From Arthrobacter sp. AFG7.2 (GTDB lineage: Bacteria > Actinomycetota > Actinomycetes > Actinomycetales > Micrococcaceae): a stretch of 64,000 nt of DNA. The notes beneath the pieces are model-generated. The model searched no databases. It saw only the letters and a list, made by a program, of their open reading frames with translations, and was not told where the DNA came from. Position 1 is the stretch's first letter, and every line of letters starts with the position of its first letter. The DNA lies in contig NZ_PJMB01000008.1 in the NCBI RefSeq assembly GCF_002892835.1, forward strand, positions 124,001-188,000, read 5' to 3'. Of this stretch, positions 18,368-27,055 are shown in pieces. Made by a program: the position numbers and the translations under genes.

Positions 18368-19934
18368 GGTCGCCTCCTTCGGCGTCGGAAGTGGCAGCCG
18401 TGGCGGTGCCGGCGGGAGCGGGATGGGTGTGCTCCTCAGGCGCGATGCCGGCCATCATGAGGCCCAGGACGTCGCGGCCCGTGCCGGCCGGTACGATCCC
18501 CACCAGCTTGCCTTTGTACAGCACCGCAATCCGGTCGGCCAGTTCCATCACCTCGTCCAGTTCGGTGGAGATGATCATCACGGGCGTGCCCTGGTCCCGT
18601 TCAGCCACGATCCGCTTGTGCAGGAATTCGATGGAACCCACGTCCACGCCGCGGGTGGGCTGGGAAGCGATGAACAGGCGCAGCGGGCGGGACAGCTCGC
18701 GGGCCATCACCACTTTCTGCTGGTTGCCGCCCGACAATGTTCCGGCGGCCAGGGCTCCTGACGGGGTCCGGACATCGAATTCCTCGATCCGGCTCTTGGC
18801 GTTTTCCAGCACCTTGGCCGGGCTCATGCCAATGCCCTTCGCAAAGGGGGCTTGATCGTAACGGTCAAGGATCAGGTTTTCAGCGATCGAAAAGGTGCCG
18901 ATCAGGCCGTCCACGGAGCGGTCTTCGGGGACGAACCCGACACCGGCATTCAGCACCTCCTTGACGCTGCGGCCCAGGAGTTCCTTGCCGTCCAGCAGGA
19001 TGGAACCGTGCACGCGATCCTGGAGGCCAAGAATGGCTTCAGTCAGCTCCGTCTGTCCGTTGCCCTGCACGCCCGCAACCGCAAGGATCTCGCCCCGGGA
19101 AATGTCGAAGCTGAGGCCGTCCACCACGTGCTGGCCGTTGGGAGCGATCACCGTAAGGTCCCGGACCTCGAACGTCTTTTCCTTCGGCTGGGCCGGGGCT
19201 TTGTCCAGAGTGAGGCTGACTGCACGGCCCACCATCATGGAGGCCAGCTCCGTCGTGGACGCCGCGGGATCAGCCGTGCCAACCACTTTTCCGCGCCGGA
19301 TCACGGTGATCGTGTCCGAAACCGCCTTCACTTCCCGCAGCTTGTGTGAAATGAACACGATGGACGTGCCGCCGGACTTGAGCTGGCGCATGATGTCCAG
19401 CAGCTCGTCGGTCTCCTGTGGTGTCAGGACGGCGGTGGGTTCGTCCAGGATCAGGACCTTCGCGTTGCGGACCAGGGCCTTGATGATTTCCACGCGCTGC
19501 TGCACGCCCACCGGCAGATCCTCCACCAGGGCGTCCGGGTCCACGTCGAAGCCGTACTGGTCAGAGATTTCCTTGATCCGGCGGCGGGTCTCGTCCAGGT
19601 TCAGGAAGCCGGCTGCCTTGGTGGGTTCGGCGCCGAGCGCTACGTTCTCCGCGACCGTGAAGACGGGGACCAGCATGAAGTGCTGGTGCACCATCCCGAT
19701 GCCTGCCTCCATCGCATCGCCGGGTCCCCGAAAGGAAACAGGGGTGCCGTCAATGAGGATTTCGCCTTCGGACGGCTCGTAGAGCCCGTACAGCACGTTC
19801 ATGAGGGTGGACTTGCCGGCACCGTTCTCGCCCAGGAGACAGTGGATCTGTCCGGGCTCAACCACCACGTCGATGTGGTCGTTGGCGAGCAGGGTGCCAA
19901 AGCGTTTAGTGATCCCTCTGAGTTCAAGTTTCAA
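18360..19934 (-). CDS. Nucleoside ABC transporter ATP-binding protein (two ABC domains)
   Basis: A 524-residue tandem ABC ATPase (NupO/YufO type). The first domain has GENGAGKST, a non-standard signature region (LPVGVQQRVEI), and [10 protein letters not shown]. The second has GVQGNGQTE in place of a canonical Walker [11 protein letters not shown] and a degenerate Walker B (LFIASQPTRG), as in the RbsA/MglA/NupO group. TTG at 19934 (MKLELRGITKRFG) is the most reasonable start, since the frame extends upstream into non-conserved sequence. A hairpin separates it from the binding-protein gene. Confidence 0.9.
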   Translation of the reverse strand: MKLELRGITKRFGTLLANDHIDVVVEPGQIHCLLGENGAGKSTLMNVLYGLYEPSEGEILIDGTPVSFRGPGDAMEAGIGMVHQHFMLVPVFTVAENVALGAEPTKAAGFLNLDETRRRIKEISDQYGFDVDPDALVEDLPVGVQQRVEIIKALVRNAKVLILDEPTAVLTPQETDELLDIMRQLKSGGTSIVFISHKLREVKAVSDTITVIRRGKVVGTADPAASTTELASMMVGRAVSLTLDKAPAQPKEKTFEVRDLTVIAPNGQHVVDGLSFDISRGEILAVAGVQGNGQTELTEAILGLQDRVHGSILLDGKELLGRSVKEVLNAGVGFVPEDRSVDGLIGTFSIAENLILDRYDQAPFAKGIGMSPAKVLENAKSRIEEFDVRTPSGALAAGTLSGGNQQKVVMARELSRPLRLFIASQPTRGVDVGSIEFLHKRIVAERDQGTPVMIISTELDEVMELADRIAVLYKGKLVGIVPAGTGRDVLGLMMAGIAPEEHTHPAPAGTATAATSDAEGGDHV

Positions 19935-20056
19935 AACTCTGACCAATCTCGAAGCGTCCGGTGATCGACCGGACGGGATATATGGCTGCAGCACCAGCCT
20001 AGTGGGTGCAGTCCTGGATACGCGGGCTGCTGCCTGGTGAGGGGCAGCCAGCAAAA

Positions 20057-20100
20057 AGCGCCACCGCCCGGCCAGTCCGTAACCGGCCGGGGGTGGCGCT
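20057..20100 (-). terminator. Hairpin with T-run between the BMP lipoprotein and its ATPase
   Basis: AGCGCCACC-g-CCCGGCC (20057-20073) pairs with GGCCGGG-g-GTGGCGCT (20085-20100), and on the minus strand the stem is followed directly by TTTTTG. It sits within the importer operon, after the binding-protein gene and before the ATPase, so it should act as a partial terminator or mRNA stabiliser. Confidence 0.75.
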
Positions 20101-20110
20101 CAGGCGGGGA

Positions 20111-21220
20111 TCAGGCCTTCGGGCTTGCCGCGGATTCGACCTTCAGTTTTCCGTCAATGATGTCCTTCTTGATCTGGTCCAGCTCGGACTTCAGTTCTGC
20201 CGGGACCTGGGAGTCGAGGTCGTGGAAGGGTGCCAGCTGGACGCCTTCATTGGCCAGCGTGCCCACGTACGGGGTGTTGTCGAAGCTGCCTTCCTTGTCT
20301 TCCTTGACCACGTTTTCAACTGCCTCGCCCATCGTCTTCATGACGGAGGAGAGCATGATGTCCTTGTAGTCCGGAGCCGTCAGGTAGCCGTCGGAGTCAA
20401 CCCAGATCAGCTTGACGTCCTTGCCGGCGGCCTTGGCTTCCTTGAGCGCGGAACCTGCACCCTTGCCCACCGGACCGGCCACCGGCATCACGATGTCTGC
20501 GCCCTGGTCCAGGAAGTTCTGGGTGAGCTGCTTGCCAACATCCTGCTTTTCGAAGTCGCCGGTGAAGCTGCCGTCCTGGGCTTCCTTGTTCCAGCCAAGG
20601 AGCTTGACGTCCTTGCCCTTCTGCTCGTTGTAGTACTTCACGCCGTCCGCGTAGCCGTCCATGAAGATCGTCACGGTGGGAAGCTTGATTCCGCCGAACG
20701 TGGCCACCGTGCCGGTCTTGGTGGTGCCGGCCGCGAGGTAGCCGGCCAGGAATGCCGCCTGGGCGGTGTCGTAGATGATCGGCTTGACGTTGGCGATCGG
20801 CGTCTCGTAGCCGAAGTCGACAATCGCAAAGTGGCTGTCCGGGTTGGCCTCGGCCTGTGCCTTGGTGGCATCACCGAGCAGGAACCCTACTGTGACCGTA
20901 AGGTCGCAACCGGCGCTGACCATGGCACGCAGGTTCGGTTCGAAGTCGTTGTTGGTTTTGGACTCAACCTGGTTGACCTTGATGCCCAGGTCCGTCTCGG
21001 CCTTCTTCAGTCCCTCGTAGGAGGACTGGTTGAAGGACTGGTCATCGAACCCGCCGGAGTCCGAGACGATGCAGCCGGTGTAGTCGCTGGCTCCCTCGGT
21101 CGAGGTGCTTCCGGCTTCAGGGGCTGCGCCGCAGGCGGTCAACAGAAGCGCTGAAGCACCGAGGGTAGCCACGCCGGCCATTGAACCGCGTTTGAAACTT
21201 GCACGCAGTGAGTTCTTCAA
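20111..21220 (-). CDS. BMP family nucleoside-binding lipoprotein
   Basis: A 369-residue exported lipoprotein of the Bmp/PnrA family that captures nucleosides for the downstream importer. The lipobox LLTAC puts the lipid on about Cys30. The conserved SDSGGFDDQSFNQSSYEG appears near residue 55, and the downstream GFLLGDATKAQAEANPD and DGYADGVKYYNEQ belong to the same family. Translation starts at TTG at 21220, preceded by an excellent GGAGGAAAA site. It heads the minus-strand nucleoside operon. Confidence 0.93.
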   Translation of the reverse strand: MKNSLRASFKRGSMAGVATLGASALLLTACGAAPEAGSTSTEGASDYTGCIVSDSGGFDDQSFNQSSYEGLKKAETDLGIKVNQVESKTNNDFEPNLRAMVSAGCDLTVTVGFLLGDATKAQAEANPDSHFAIVDFGYETPIANVKPIIYDTAQAAFLAGYLAAGTTKTGTVATFGGIKLPTVTIFMDGYADGVKYYNEQKGKDVKLLGWNKEAQDGSFTGDFEKQDVGKQLTQNFLDQGADIVMPVAGPVGKGAGSALKEAKAAGKDVKLIWVDSDGYLTAPDYKDIMLSSVMKTMGEAVENVVKEDKEGSFDNTPYVGTLANEGVQLAPFHDLDSQVPAELKSELDQIKKDIIDGKLKVESAASPKA

Positions 21221-21423
21221 TTTTCCTCCAGGATGAAGAGAGTGGCGCTACGGCTCGAATTCAATGAGTGTCCGTTTCTGCACTGAAATTCTGTTTTCAC
21301 TGAGGGCACGCAGCACTGCGCCGGAGCGCACTGATGGCACCCACTTTAGTGGCCTGCGCCACGTCCCAATAGCACGGCAGCCGGGTATCCGGAAGATCGT
21401 TTACAAGTTGTTACCAACCAGTA

Positions 21424-21451
21424 GGGGGCGCCGCGACTAAGCGGCGCCCCC
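21424..21451. terminator. GC-rich hairpin downstream of the quinone reductase gene
   Basis: Perfect 11-bp stem GGGGGCGCCGC (21424-21434) / GCGGCGCCCCC (21441-21451) with a 6-base loop. It follows the stop at 21478 on the minus strand. The T-run after it is weak (ctactggttgg). The rest of 21221-21423 probably holds the promoter of the BMP gene; no clear consensus box was found there. Confidence 0.6.
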
Positions 21452-21477
21452 TTGAGGTTTGGGTGGATCGGCGTTTC

Positions 21478-22488
21478 CTAGAGGCGGACCAGCATTTTTC
21501 CGGTGTTGGCTCCGTCCAGGAGATCCATGAAGGCCTGCGGTGCGTTTTCCAGCCCCTCCACGATCGTCTCGTCGTAGCGGACAGTGCCGTCAGCAAGCCA
21601 GCCGGCCATCTTCTCCGCGAACTCCGCGGCGTGCTGCCGCTGGCCGCCTACCAGGAACCCCTTGAGCGTCAGCTGCTTGCCGATGGCCAGCATCAGGTTG
21701 CGGGGCGCAGGTGTCGGTTCAGTGGAGTTGTACTGGGCTATGGCACCGCACATCGCCACGCGTCCGCCAACGTTGAGGACGGAAAGCGCCGCCTCGAGGT
21801 GTTCCCCGCCCACGTTGTCGAAATAGACGTCGATACCGGCGGGACCGGCAGCCTTTTCCAACTGCCCGCGCACCGGACCGTCGTGGTAATCGAAGGCGGC
21901 GTCAAACCCGAGCTCCAGCAGCCGCGCCACCTTGGCCGGGGAACCGGCCGAGCCGATGACCCGGGAAGCGCCCATGGCTTTTGCGATCTGGCCCACCAGT
22001 GAGCCCACCGCTCCTGCCGCGCCGGAGACGAACACCGCATCCCCTGGCATGAACTCAGCGACTTTCAGCAGTCCGGCGTAAGCGGTGAGACCCGTCATGC
22101 CAAGGGCCCCCAGGAACGCGGACGCCGGCGCCAGCTCCGTGCGGGCAGGAGTGACGGCGTTTGCGTCCACCACCGCGTAGTCCCGCCAGCCGAGGGAATG
22201 CACGACGACGTCACCCTCCTGGTGCCCGCCTGAACGGGACGCGATCACCTCACCCACCGCGCCGCCGTCGAGCGCCTTGTCCAGGGCGAAAGGTGCCGAG
22301 TAGGACTTCACGTCATTCATGCGTCCGCGCATGTAGGGGTCGACGGACATGTAGAGGTTCCTGACCAAAATCTGGCCTTCGCTTACTTCCGGCAGCGCGG
22401 ACTCGGCAAGCCGGAAGTTCTCCTGGACAGGCCGGCCCACCGGGCGGGAAGCGAGCTGGATTTCGCGGGCTGTGGCAGGAAGGCTCAT
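21478..22488 (-). CDS. NADP-dependent oxidoreductase, MDR family (quinone/alkenal reductase-like)
   Basis: A 336-residue zinc-independent medium-chain reductase, related to leukotriene B4 dehydrogenase / YncB-type enzymes that reduce enones and quinones with NADPH. The N-terminal segment YMSVDPYMRGRM and the cofactor loop VSGAAGAVGSLVGQIAKAMG are diagnostic; NVGGEHLEAAL follows. The ATG overlaps the ohr stop (ATGA), so it is the third gene of an ohrR-ohr operon. A role in detoxifying carbonyl products of lipid peroxidation would fit, but is inference. Confidence 0.9.
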   Translation of the reverse strand: MSLPATAREIQLASRPVGRPVQENFRLAESALPEVSEGQILVRNLYMSVDPYMRGRMNDVKSYSAPFALDKALDGGAVGEVIASRSGGHQEGDVVVHSLGWRDYAVVDANAVTPARTELAPASAFLGALGMTGLTAYAGLLKVAEFMPGDAVFVSGAAGAVGSLVGQIAKAMGASRVIGSAGSPAKVARLLELGFDAAFDYHDGPVRGQLEKAAGPAGIDVYFDNVGGEHLEAALSVLNVGGRVAMCGAIAQYNSTEPTPAPRNLMLAIGKQLTLKGFLVGGQRQHAAEFAEKMAGWLADGTVRYDETIVEGLENAPQAFMDLLDGANTGKMLVRL

Positions 22489-22913
22489 GCTGCGAACTCC
22501 AGGATCTTGATGTCCACCGGGATGTTTCCCCGGGTGGCGTTGGAATACGGGCAGATCTGGTGGGCCTTGGCCACGAGCTGTTCCGCCGTGGTGAGGTCCA
22601 GCGCAGGCAGGGCGATTTCGAGTTCCGCTGCGATGCCAAAGCCGCCGTCTTCCAGCTGGCCGAGATGCACTTTTGCCGCCACCGCCGAGTCGGTCAGGTC
22701 GGCGCGCTCCTTGCGGCCAACCAGCCGCAGGGCGGAGTGGAAGCATGCAGCGTAGCCAGCTGCGAAAAGCTGCTCCGGGTTGGTGCCCTGCCCGCTGCCT
22801 CCGAGTTCCACCGGGCTGGCAAGCGCGACATCCAAAATGCCGTCGTTGCTCCGGGCATTGCCGTCGCGGCCTTCGCCGGAGGCCAGGGCCTCCGCTGTGT
22901 AAAGGGTCTTCAT
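22485..22913 (-). CDS. ohr: Organic hydroperoxide resistance protein (Ohr/OsmC family)
   Basis: A 142-residue thiol peroxidase reducing organic hydroperoxides in the cytoplasm. The two catalytic cysteines are visible: Cys57 in GYAACFHSAL and Cys121 in QICPYSNATRGN. Length and the N-terminal YTAEALASGEGRDGNARS stretch match Ohr rather than OsmC. It lies between its regulator and a reductase, with a 58-base gap to ohrR and an overlap with the reductase. Confidence 0.95.
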   Translation of the reverse strand: MKTLYTAEALASGEGRDGNARSNDGILDVALASPVELGGSGQGTNPEQLFAAGYAACFHSALRLVGRKERADLTDSAVAAKVHLGQLEDGGFGIAAELEIALPALDLTTAEQLVAKAHQICPYSNATRGNIPVDIKILEFAA

Positions 22914-22971
22914 GTCATATCCGTCCTGTAGTGGGCATGGAAAAGTAATGGGCCGGCAGGCTTGCCGCCGG

Positions 22972-23406
22972 CTATTGGGCGTTGTGCAGTGCGGCAGTGA
23001 GCCTGCCCAGGGTGGCCCGCAGCTGGTCGAGTTCCCCGGCCGAGAGGCCTGCAGCGTCAGCCAGCCGCTGGGGAATGGTGCCGGCCTTGCCACTGAGGTC
23101 CCTGCCGGCCGGCGTCAGGTGGATGGCCACGCGCCGTTCATCCTCGCCCGAGCGGCGCCGTTCTACGAGTCCCAGCGACTCAAGCCGCTTCAGCAGGGGC
23201 GACAGCGTCCCGGAATCCAGCCCCAGCTCCTCGCCCAGCTCTTTGACCCCGCGCGGCTCGTTTTCCCACAGCACCAGCATGACGAGGTACTGCGGATACG
23301 TCAGGCCAAGCTCTTCGAGAACCGGCCGGTACACAGCGGTTGCAGCCCGGGAGGCCGAATAGAGCGCAAAGCAGACCTGGCGGTCCAGCCGTGGTGCATC
23401 AATCAT
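22972..23406 (-). CDS. ohrR: MarR-family organic peroxide sensor OhrR
   Basis: A 144-residue winged-helix repressor. The peroxide-sensing cysteine of the family is Cys12 in RQVCFALYSASRA. The DNA-reading helix is in LGLDSGTLSPLLKRLE and the wing in RRRSGEDERRVAI. No second conserved cysteine is evident near the C-terminus, so it is of the one-Cys type. The ATG at 23406 starts about 7 bases after a -10-like box, implying a leaderless message. It should repress its own operon, including ohr and the reductase, through the adjacent inverted repeats. Confidence 0.93.
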   Translation of the reverse strand: MIDAPRLDRQVCFALYSASRAATAVYRPVLEELGLTYPQYLVMLVLWENEPRGVKELGEELGLDSGTLSPLLKRLESLGLVERRRSGEDERRVAIHLTPAGRDLSGKAGTIPQRLADAAGLSAGELDQLRATLGRLTAALHNAQ

Positions 23407-23412
23407 GAGAAT

Positions 23413-23444
23413 ACGATAACGGACAATTAAGTTGTGCACAACTT
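23413..23444 (-). promoter_or_regulatory. ohrR promoter with overlapping OhrR operator
   Basis: On the minus strand TTGTGC (-35, 23441-23436) and TATCGT (-10, 23418-23413) are 17 bases apart. They overlap GACAATTAAGTTGTG (23422-23436), which closely resembles the known TACAATT/AATTGTA operators of OhrR. They also overlap a perfect 16-base palindrome AAGTTGTGCACAACTT (23429-23444). Binding would block the polymerase directly. Confidence 0.75.
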
Positions 23445-23505
23445 ACCTGTCATGCCCGATCGGAAGGACATGCATAAGGGGTCGACGCCGGGGAGCCGGG
23501 TCCGC

Positions 23506-24705
23506 CTAAAGGTCGCGAATGGTGCGCAGCGCCGCTGCCGTGAGCACGCGGATGCCCAAACCCAGCGCCTGTTCGTCCACGATGTAGTCCCCGCGGTGCA
23601 AGTCGTATTCCTCGCCGCCAGGGGTCTTGGTGCCCAGCCGCATCATGGCGCCGGGCAGTTCGGCAAGGAACCAGGCAAAGTCTTCCCCGCCCATGGACTG
23701 CGGGGTCAGCACCACTGCGCTTTCGCCGATTTCGGCGCGCGCGGCCGCCTCGATGATGGCTGTTTCATGCTCGGAGTTGACTACCGGGGGCACTCCCCTG
23801 GTGTGCTCCAGCCGGACGTCCACGCCGTAGGGTGCCGCCACCTGGTGGACCACCTCGTCCAGGAGCTCACCCGCTTCGTGCCACGCGTCGCGGTCCAGGC
23901 AGCGCATGGTTCCAGCCATGTAGCCGGTCCCCGGAATCGCGTTGGGTGCCGAACCAGCGGAAATCTGCCCCCACACCACCGACACTCCACTGCGGACATC
24001 CACCCGGCGCGAAAGGACGGCGGGGACATTCACCGCAATCTGCGCCAGAGCAAACACCAGGTCTTCGGTCAGGTGCGGCCGCGAGGTGTGGCCGCCGCGG
24101 CCGGACAGCTCAATCCGGATGGTGTCAGAGGCTGACGTAATGGCGCCGATGCGGGTGCCGATCCTGCCCACGTCGATCCGGGGGTCGCAGTGCAGGGCCA
24201 GGATCCGCGGCACGCCGTCCAGCACGCCCTGCTCAATGCAGGAGTGCGCGCCGCCGGGCATGGTTTCCTCGGCAGGCTGGAAGATGATCCGCACAGTGGC
24301 CCCGAGCGGCTCCTCCTGGTGCATCCGGTGCAGCACCAGCGCGATGCCCAGCATGGTGGTGGTGTGGACATCGTGCCCGCAGGCGTGGGTCACACCATGA
24401 TTCTTGGAAGCGAAAGGAAGCCCGGTCTCCTCGATGATGGGTAGGGCATCGATATCACCGCGCAGCGCAGTGGCAATGGGGCCGGCCCCCACGTCCACCG
24501 TGAGCCCGGTCCCGTCCAGGCGGCGGGGGCTGAGTCCCGCAGCCTCGAGCCGCTCAGCCAGCTTGTCCGTGGTGCGGAACTCCTTGAAGGACAGTTCCGG
24601 GTGCGCATGAAGATCCCGCCGGAAGTCGATCAGTTCCGGCAGGAGCGGCTCGAGCCACGGAGCCACCAGGGCGGTGGGCTCGGCTTCAGTAGTGTAATTG
24701 CGCAC
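23506..24705 (-). CDS. M20 family amidohydrolase (peptidase M20D)
   Basis: A 399-residue metal-dependent amidohydrolase, similar to N-acyl-amino-acid or IAA-amino-acid hydrolases. The metal site is visible as ACGHDVHTTTMLG, PAEETMPGGAHSCIEQG, LHCDP and a C-terminal SMGGEDFAWFL. A lid/dimerisation domain with GRGGHTSRPHL lies in the middle. The start is GTG at 24705, with little ribosome-site signal. It is transcribed alone, and its acyl-amino substrate cannot be deduced. Confidence 0.9.
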   Translation of the reverse strand: MRNYTTEAEPTALVAPWLEPLLPELIDFRRDLHAHPELSFKEFRTTDKLAERLEAAGLSPRRLDGTGLTVDVGAGPIATALRGDIDALPIIEETGLPFASKNHGVTHACGHDVHTTTMLGIALVLHRMHQEEPLGATVRIIFQPAEETMPGGAHSCIEQGVLDGVPRILALHCDPRIDVGRIGTRIGAITSASDTIRIELSGRGGHTSRPHLTEDLVFALAQIAVNVPAVLSRRVDVRSGVSVVWGQISAGSAPNAIPGTGYMAGTMRCLDRDAWHEAGELLDEVVHQVAAPYGVDVRLEHTRGVPPVVNSEHETAIIEAAARAEIGESAVVLTPQSMGGEDFAWFLAELPGAMMRLGTKTPGGEEYDLHRGDYIVDEQALGLGIRVLTAAALRTIRDL

Positions 24706-24775
24706 TGTTTCACTCTAGCGAGACTCGCGTGAATACAGGCCATCACGGGTCGCTGCGTTACAGCCCCGCGTTGCA

Positions 24776-25909
24776 TCAGAGGACGTCGGTGTCCCCGCTG
24801 GCCTTGAGGGCGTCGACGGCGGCCTTGACCCGCTGGGAGTTTGCCATGGTGGTGACCAGCAGCGCGTCGGGCGTGTCCACGATGACAACATCCTGGATTC
24901 CGATCAGTGCGATGACGCGTTTGGTGTCCGTGACCACCACGCCGCTGGAATTCTCGGTGAAGACGCGCGCGCCCTCCCCCAGCACAGTGACGTCATCCAC
25001 TTCCTTTGCACTGTTCAGCCGGCCAACCGAGGCAAAGTCGCCAACGTCGTCCCAGCGGAAAGAGCCGGGCACGACGGCGACGTCCCCCGCTTCGGCGGCG
25101 GGCTCGGCAACCGCGTAGTCGATGGCGATCTTTGGCAGTGTGGGCCACACCCGGGCGGTGACCTCGTCACGGGCCGGGGTGTCCCAGGCCTGGGCAATTT
25201 CCTGCAGGCCCCGGAACAGTTCCGGCTGGTTGGCTTCCAGGTGCTTGAGCAGCAGCGCAACCGGCGCCACGAACATTCCGGCGTTCCATACGTAGTTGCC
25301 GCTGTCCACGTACTGTTGGGCCACTTCCTCGTCCGGCTTTTCGACGAACTCCACGACGTCGAGGGCGCTGGGCGCGCCGTCGACATGGAGGTCCTGGCCG
25401 GAGCGGATGTAGCCGAATCCCGTGGAGGGGTGGGTGGGCTTGATGCCGATGGTCACGATCTTGCCGGCGGCAGCAGTGTGGATCGCCTCGCGGACAGCCT
25501 CCTGGAAGAGGTGGTCGGGGCTGATGACCTGGTCCGCAGCGAAGGAACCCATGATGATGTCCGGATCCCGCTGGTGCAGGATTGCTGCTGCAAGGCCGAT
25601 CGCGGCTGCGGAGTCCTTGGGCTCGGATTCGAGGACGAGGTCCGAATCATGGAGTTCAGGGAGCTGCCGGCAGACGGCGTCCTTGTGCGCTTTCCCGGTG
25701 ACCACCAGCACTTTGGTCCCGGCCAGCGGGTGCAACCGGTCATAGGTGGCGCGCAGCAGTGTGCTGCCCGAGCCCGTGAGGTCGTGAAGGAATTTGGGAG
25801 CTGCGGCTCGTGACAGGGGCCAGAGGCGGGTCCCCACGCCGCCTGCCGGGATCACCGCGATGAAGCGGTCAAGGGGTGATGCCGGGCTTGTCACTTTGTC
25901 TGTACTCAT
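24776..25909 (-). CDS. manC: Mannose-1-phosphate guanylyltransferase
   Basis: A 377-residue nucleotidyltransferase making GDP-mannose for glycans and mannosylated lipids. The N-terminal PAGGVGTRLWPLSR and FVEKPDEEVA motifs and the WNAGMFVAPV segment are typical of the ManC/GMP type; no C-terminal phosphomannose isomerase domain is present. A GTG directly precedes the chosen ATG and could equally be used. It is divergent from the sdh operon and shares a 284-base region with it. Confidence 0.92.
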   Translation of the reverse strand: MSTDKVTSPASPLDRFIAVIPAGGVGTRLWPLSRAAAPKFLHDLTGSGSTLLRATYDRLHPLAGTKVLVVTGKAHKDAVCRQLPELHDSDLVLESEPKDSAAAIGLAAAILHQRDPDIIMGSFAADQVISPDHLFQEAVREAIHTAAAGKIVTIGIKPTHPSTGFGYIRSGQDLHVDGAPSALDVVEFVEKPDEEVAQQYVDSGNYVWNAGMFVAPVALLLKHLEANQPELFRGLQEIAQAWDTPARDEVTARVWPTLPKIAIDYAVAEPAAEAGDVAVVPGSFRWDDVGDFASVGRLNSAKEVDDVTVLGEGARVFTENSSGVVVTDTKRVIALIGIQDVVIVDTPDALLVTTMANSQRVKAAVDALKASGDTDVL

Positions 25910-26076
25910 CACCGCCTACTTTAGCGGAACCGCACCGGGCCGCCCCCGGGTGCTGGTTTTGCGTCGTTTCTGCCTGCCGCGAGCTCCTCGCACCACCCGC
26001 ACCGGCCGGCAGTGTGTCCTTTGTCTCAAATTTTCGGAACATCCGCGCCACTGCTGGTCACCAAGGAGCTCCTAAA

Positions 26077-26105
26077 TTGAATAAGCTGTTACCGGAGCCT
26101 AGATT
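26077..26105 (+). promoter_or_regulatory. Sigma-70-type promoter of the sdh operon
   Basis: TTGAAT (26077-26082) and TAGATT (26100-26105) are separated by exactly 17 bases. They lie about 90 bases before the sdhC start inside the 284-base gap between manC and sdhC. The remaining gap shows no other recognised element. Confidence 0.6.
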
Positions 26106-26193
26106 TAGGCCCGAGCTACGAGTGCTCTCGCAGCAGGCGTTCCCCCCGCGTGGATCTCATGCCAGCGCCGCTGTGTTGCAGGGAGGTTTATCA

Positions 26194-26574
26194 GTGCCGA
26201 CAAAACCAGCTGGCACCTTGTACCGCGGCCGTGAAGGCATGTGGTCCTGGGTAGGACACCGGATTACCGGTGTAGTGATCTTTTTCTTCTTGTTGGTCCA
26301 CGTTTTGGACACCTCCTTGGTGCGTGTGTCTCCCGAGGCCTACACCGCCGTGATCGGTGCGTACAAGAACCCCCTCATGGCCCTGGGTGAGACCGGCCTG
26401 GTTGCCGCCATTGTTTTCCACGCTTTCAACGGCCTGCGGATCATCGCGGTTGACTTCTGGAAGAAGGGCGCCAAGTACCAGCGCCAGATGCTGTGGGCAG
26501 TCCTGGGCCTCTGGCTCGTCACCATGGTCGCCTTCTCCATCCGCCACCTGTCCCTCGCCCTCGGAGGTCACTAA
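26194..26574 (+). CDS. sdhC: Succinate dehydrogenase cytochrome b556 subunit
   Basis: A 126-residue membrane anchor subunit of complex II that binds heme and quinone. It has three hydrophobic segments, with a likely heme-ligand histidine in FFLLVHVLDTSL and another in FSIRHLSLAL. GTG at 26194 is chosen because GGAGG is 7 bases upstream and the product begins VPTKPAGTLYRGREGMWSW; the upstream open frame is not conserved-looking. sdhD follows after 3 bases. Confidence 0.93.
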   Translation: MPTKPAGTLYRGREGMWSWVGHRITGVVIFFFLLVHVLDTSLVRVSPEAYTAVIGAYKNPLMALGETGLVAAIVFHAFNGLRIIAVDFWKKGAKYQRQMLWAVLGLWLVTMVAFSIRHLSLALGGH

Positions 26575-26577
26575 GCC

Positions 26578-27039
26578 ATGAGTGCAACTATCGAGAGCCC
26601 CCGCAGCGGGCGGATCGCTCCCCAGTACCGTCGCCACGGCGGAAGCAGGGGCAACTTCGAGATGATCGCATGGCTCTTCATGCGTCTCTCCGGCGTCGTC
26701 CTGGTGGTCCTTATTTTCGGGCACCTGTTCGTGAACCTCCTGGTGGGCGAAGGCATCAAAGCCATCGACTTCGGCTTTGTGGCCGGCAAGTGGGCTGACC
26801 CGTTCTGGCAGTTCTGGGACCTGGCCATGCTGTGGCTTGCCATGCTGCACGGAACCAACGGTGTGCGCACCATCATCAACGACTACGCCGAGAAGGATTC
26901 AACCCGCCGCTGGCTGAAGACGGTCCTGTACTCCGCCACCGTGGTCATTCTCGTGCTGGGCACGCTGGTGATCTTCACCTTCGATCCCTGCCCCGTGGTT
27001 GACGGCGTTCCCCTGCCTGGCGGATTCTGCCCTGCCTAG
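26578..27039 (+). CDS. sdhD: Succinate dehydrogenase hydrophobic membrane anchor subunit
   Basis: A 153-residue membrane subunit of complex II. It has a hydrophilic N-terminus of about 25 residues, then three transmembrane segments. Histidines in LIFGHLFVNL and LAMLHGTNGVRTI are candidates for heme b ligation. Its ATG is 3 bases from the sdhC stop. A strong hairpin follows before sdhA. Confidence 0.93.
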   Translation: MSATIESPRSGRIAPQYRRHGGSRGNFEMIAWLFMRLSGVVLVVLIFGHLFVNLLVGEGIKAIDFGFVAGKWADPFWQFWDLAMLWLAMLHGTNGVRTIINDYAEKDSTRRWLKTVLYSATVVILVLGTLVIFTFDPCPVVDGVPLPGGFCPA

Positions 27040-27055
27040 CACCAGCACCATCCCG

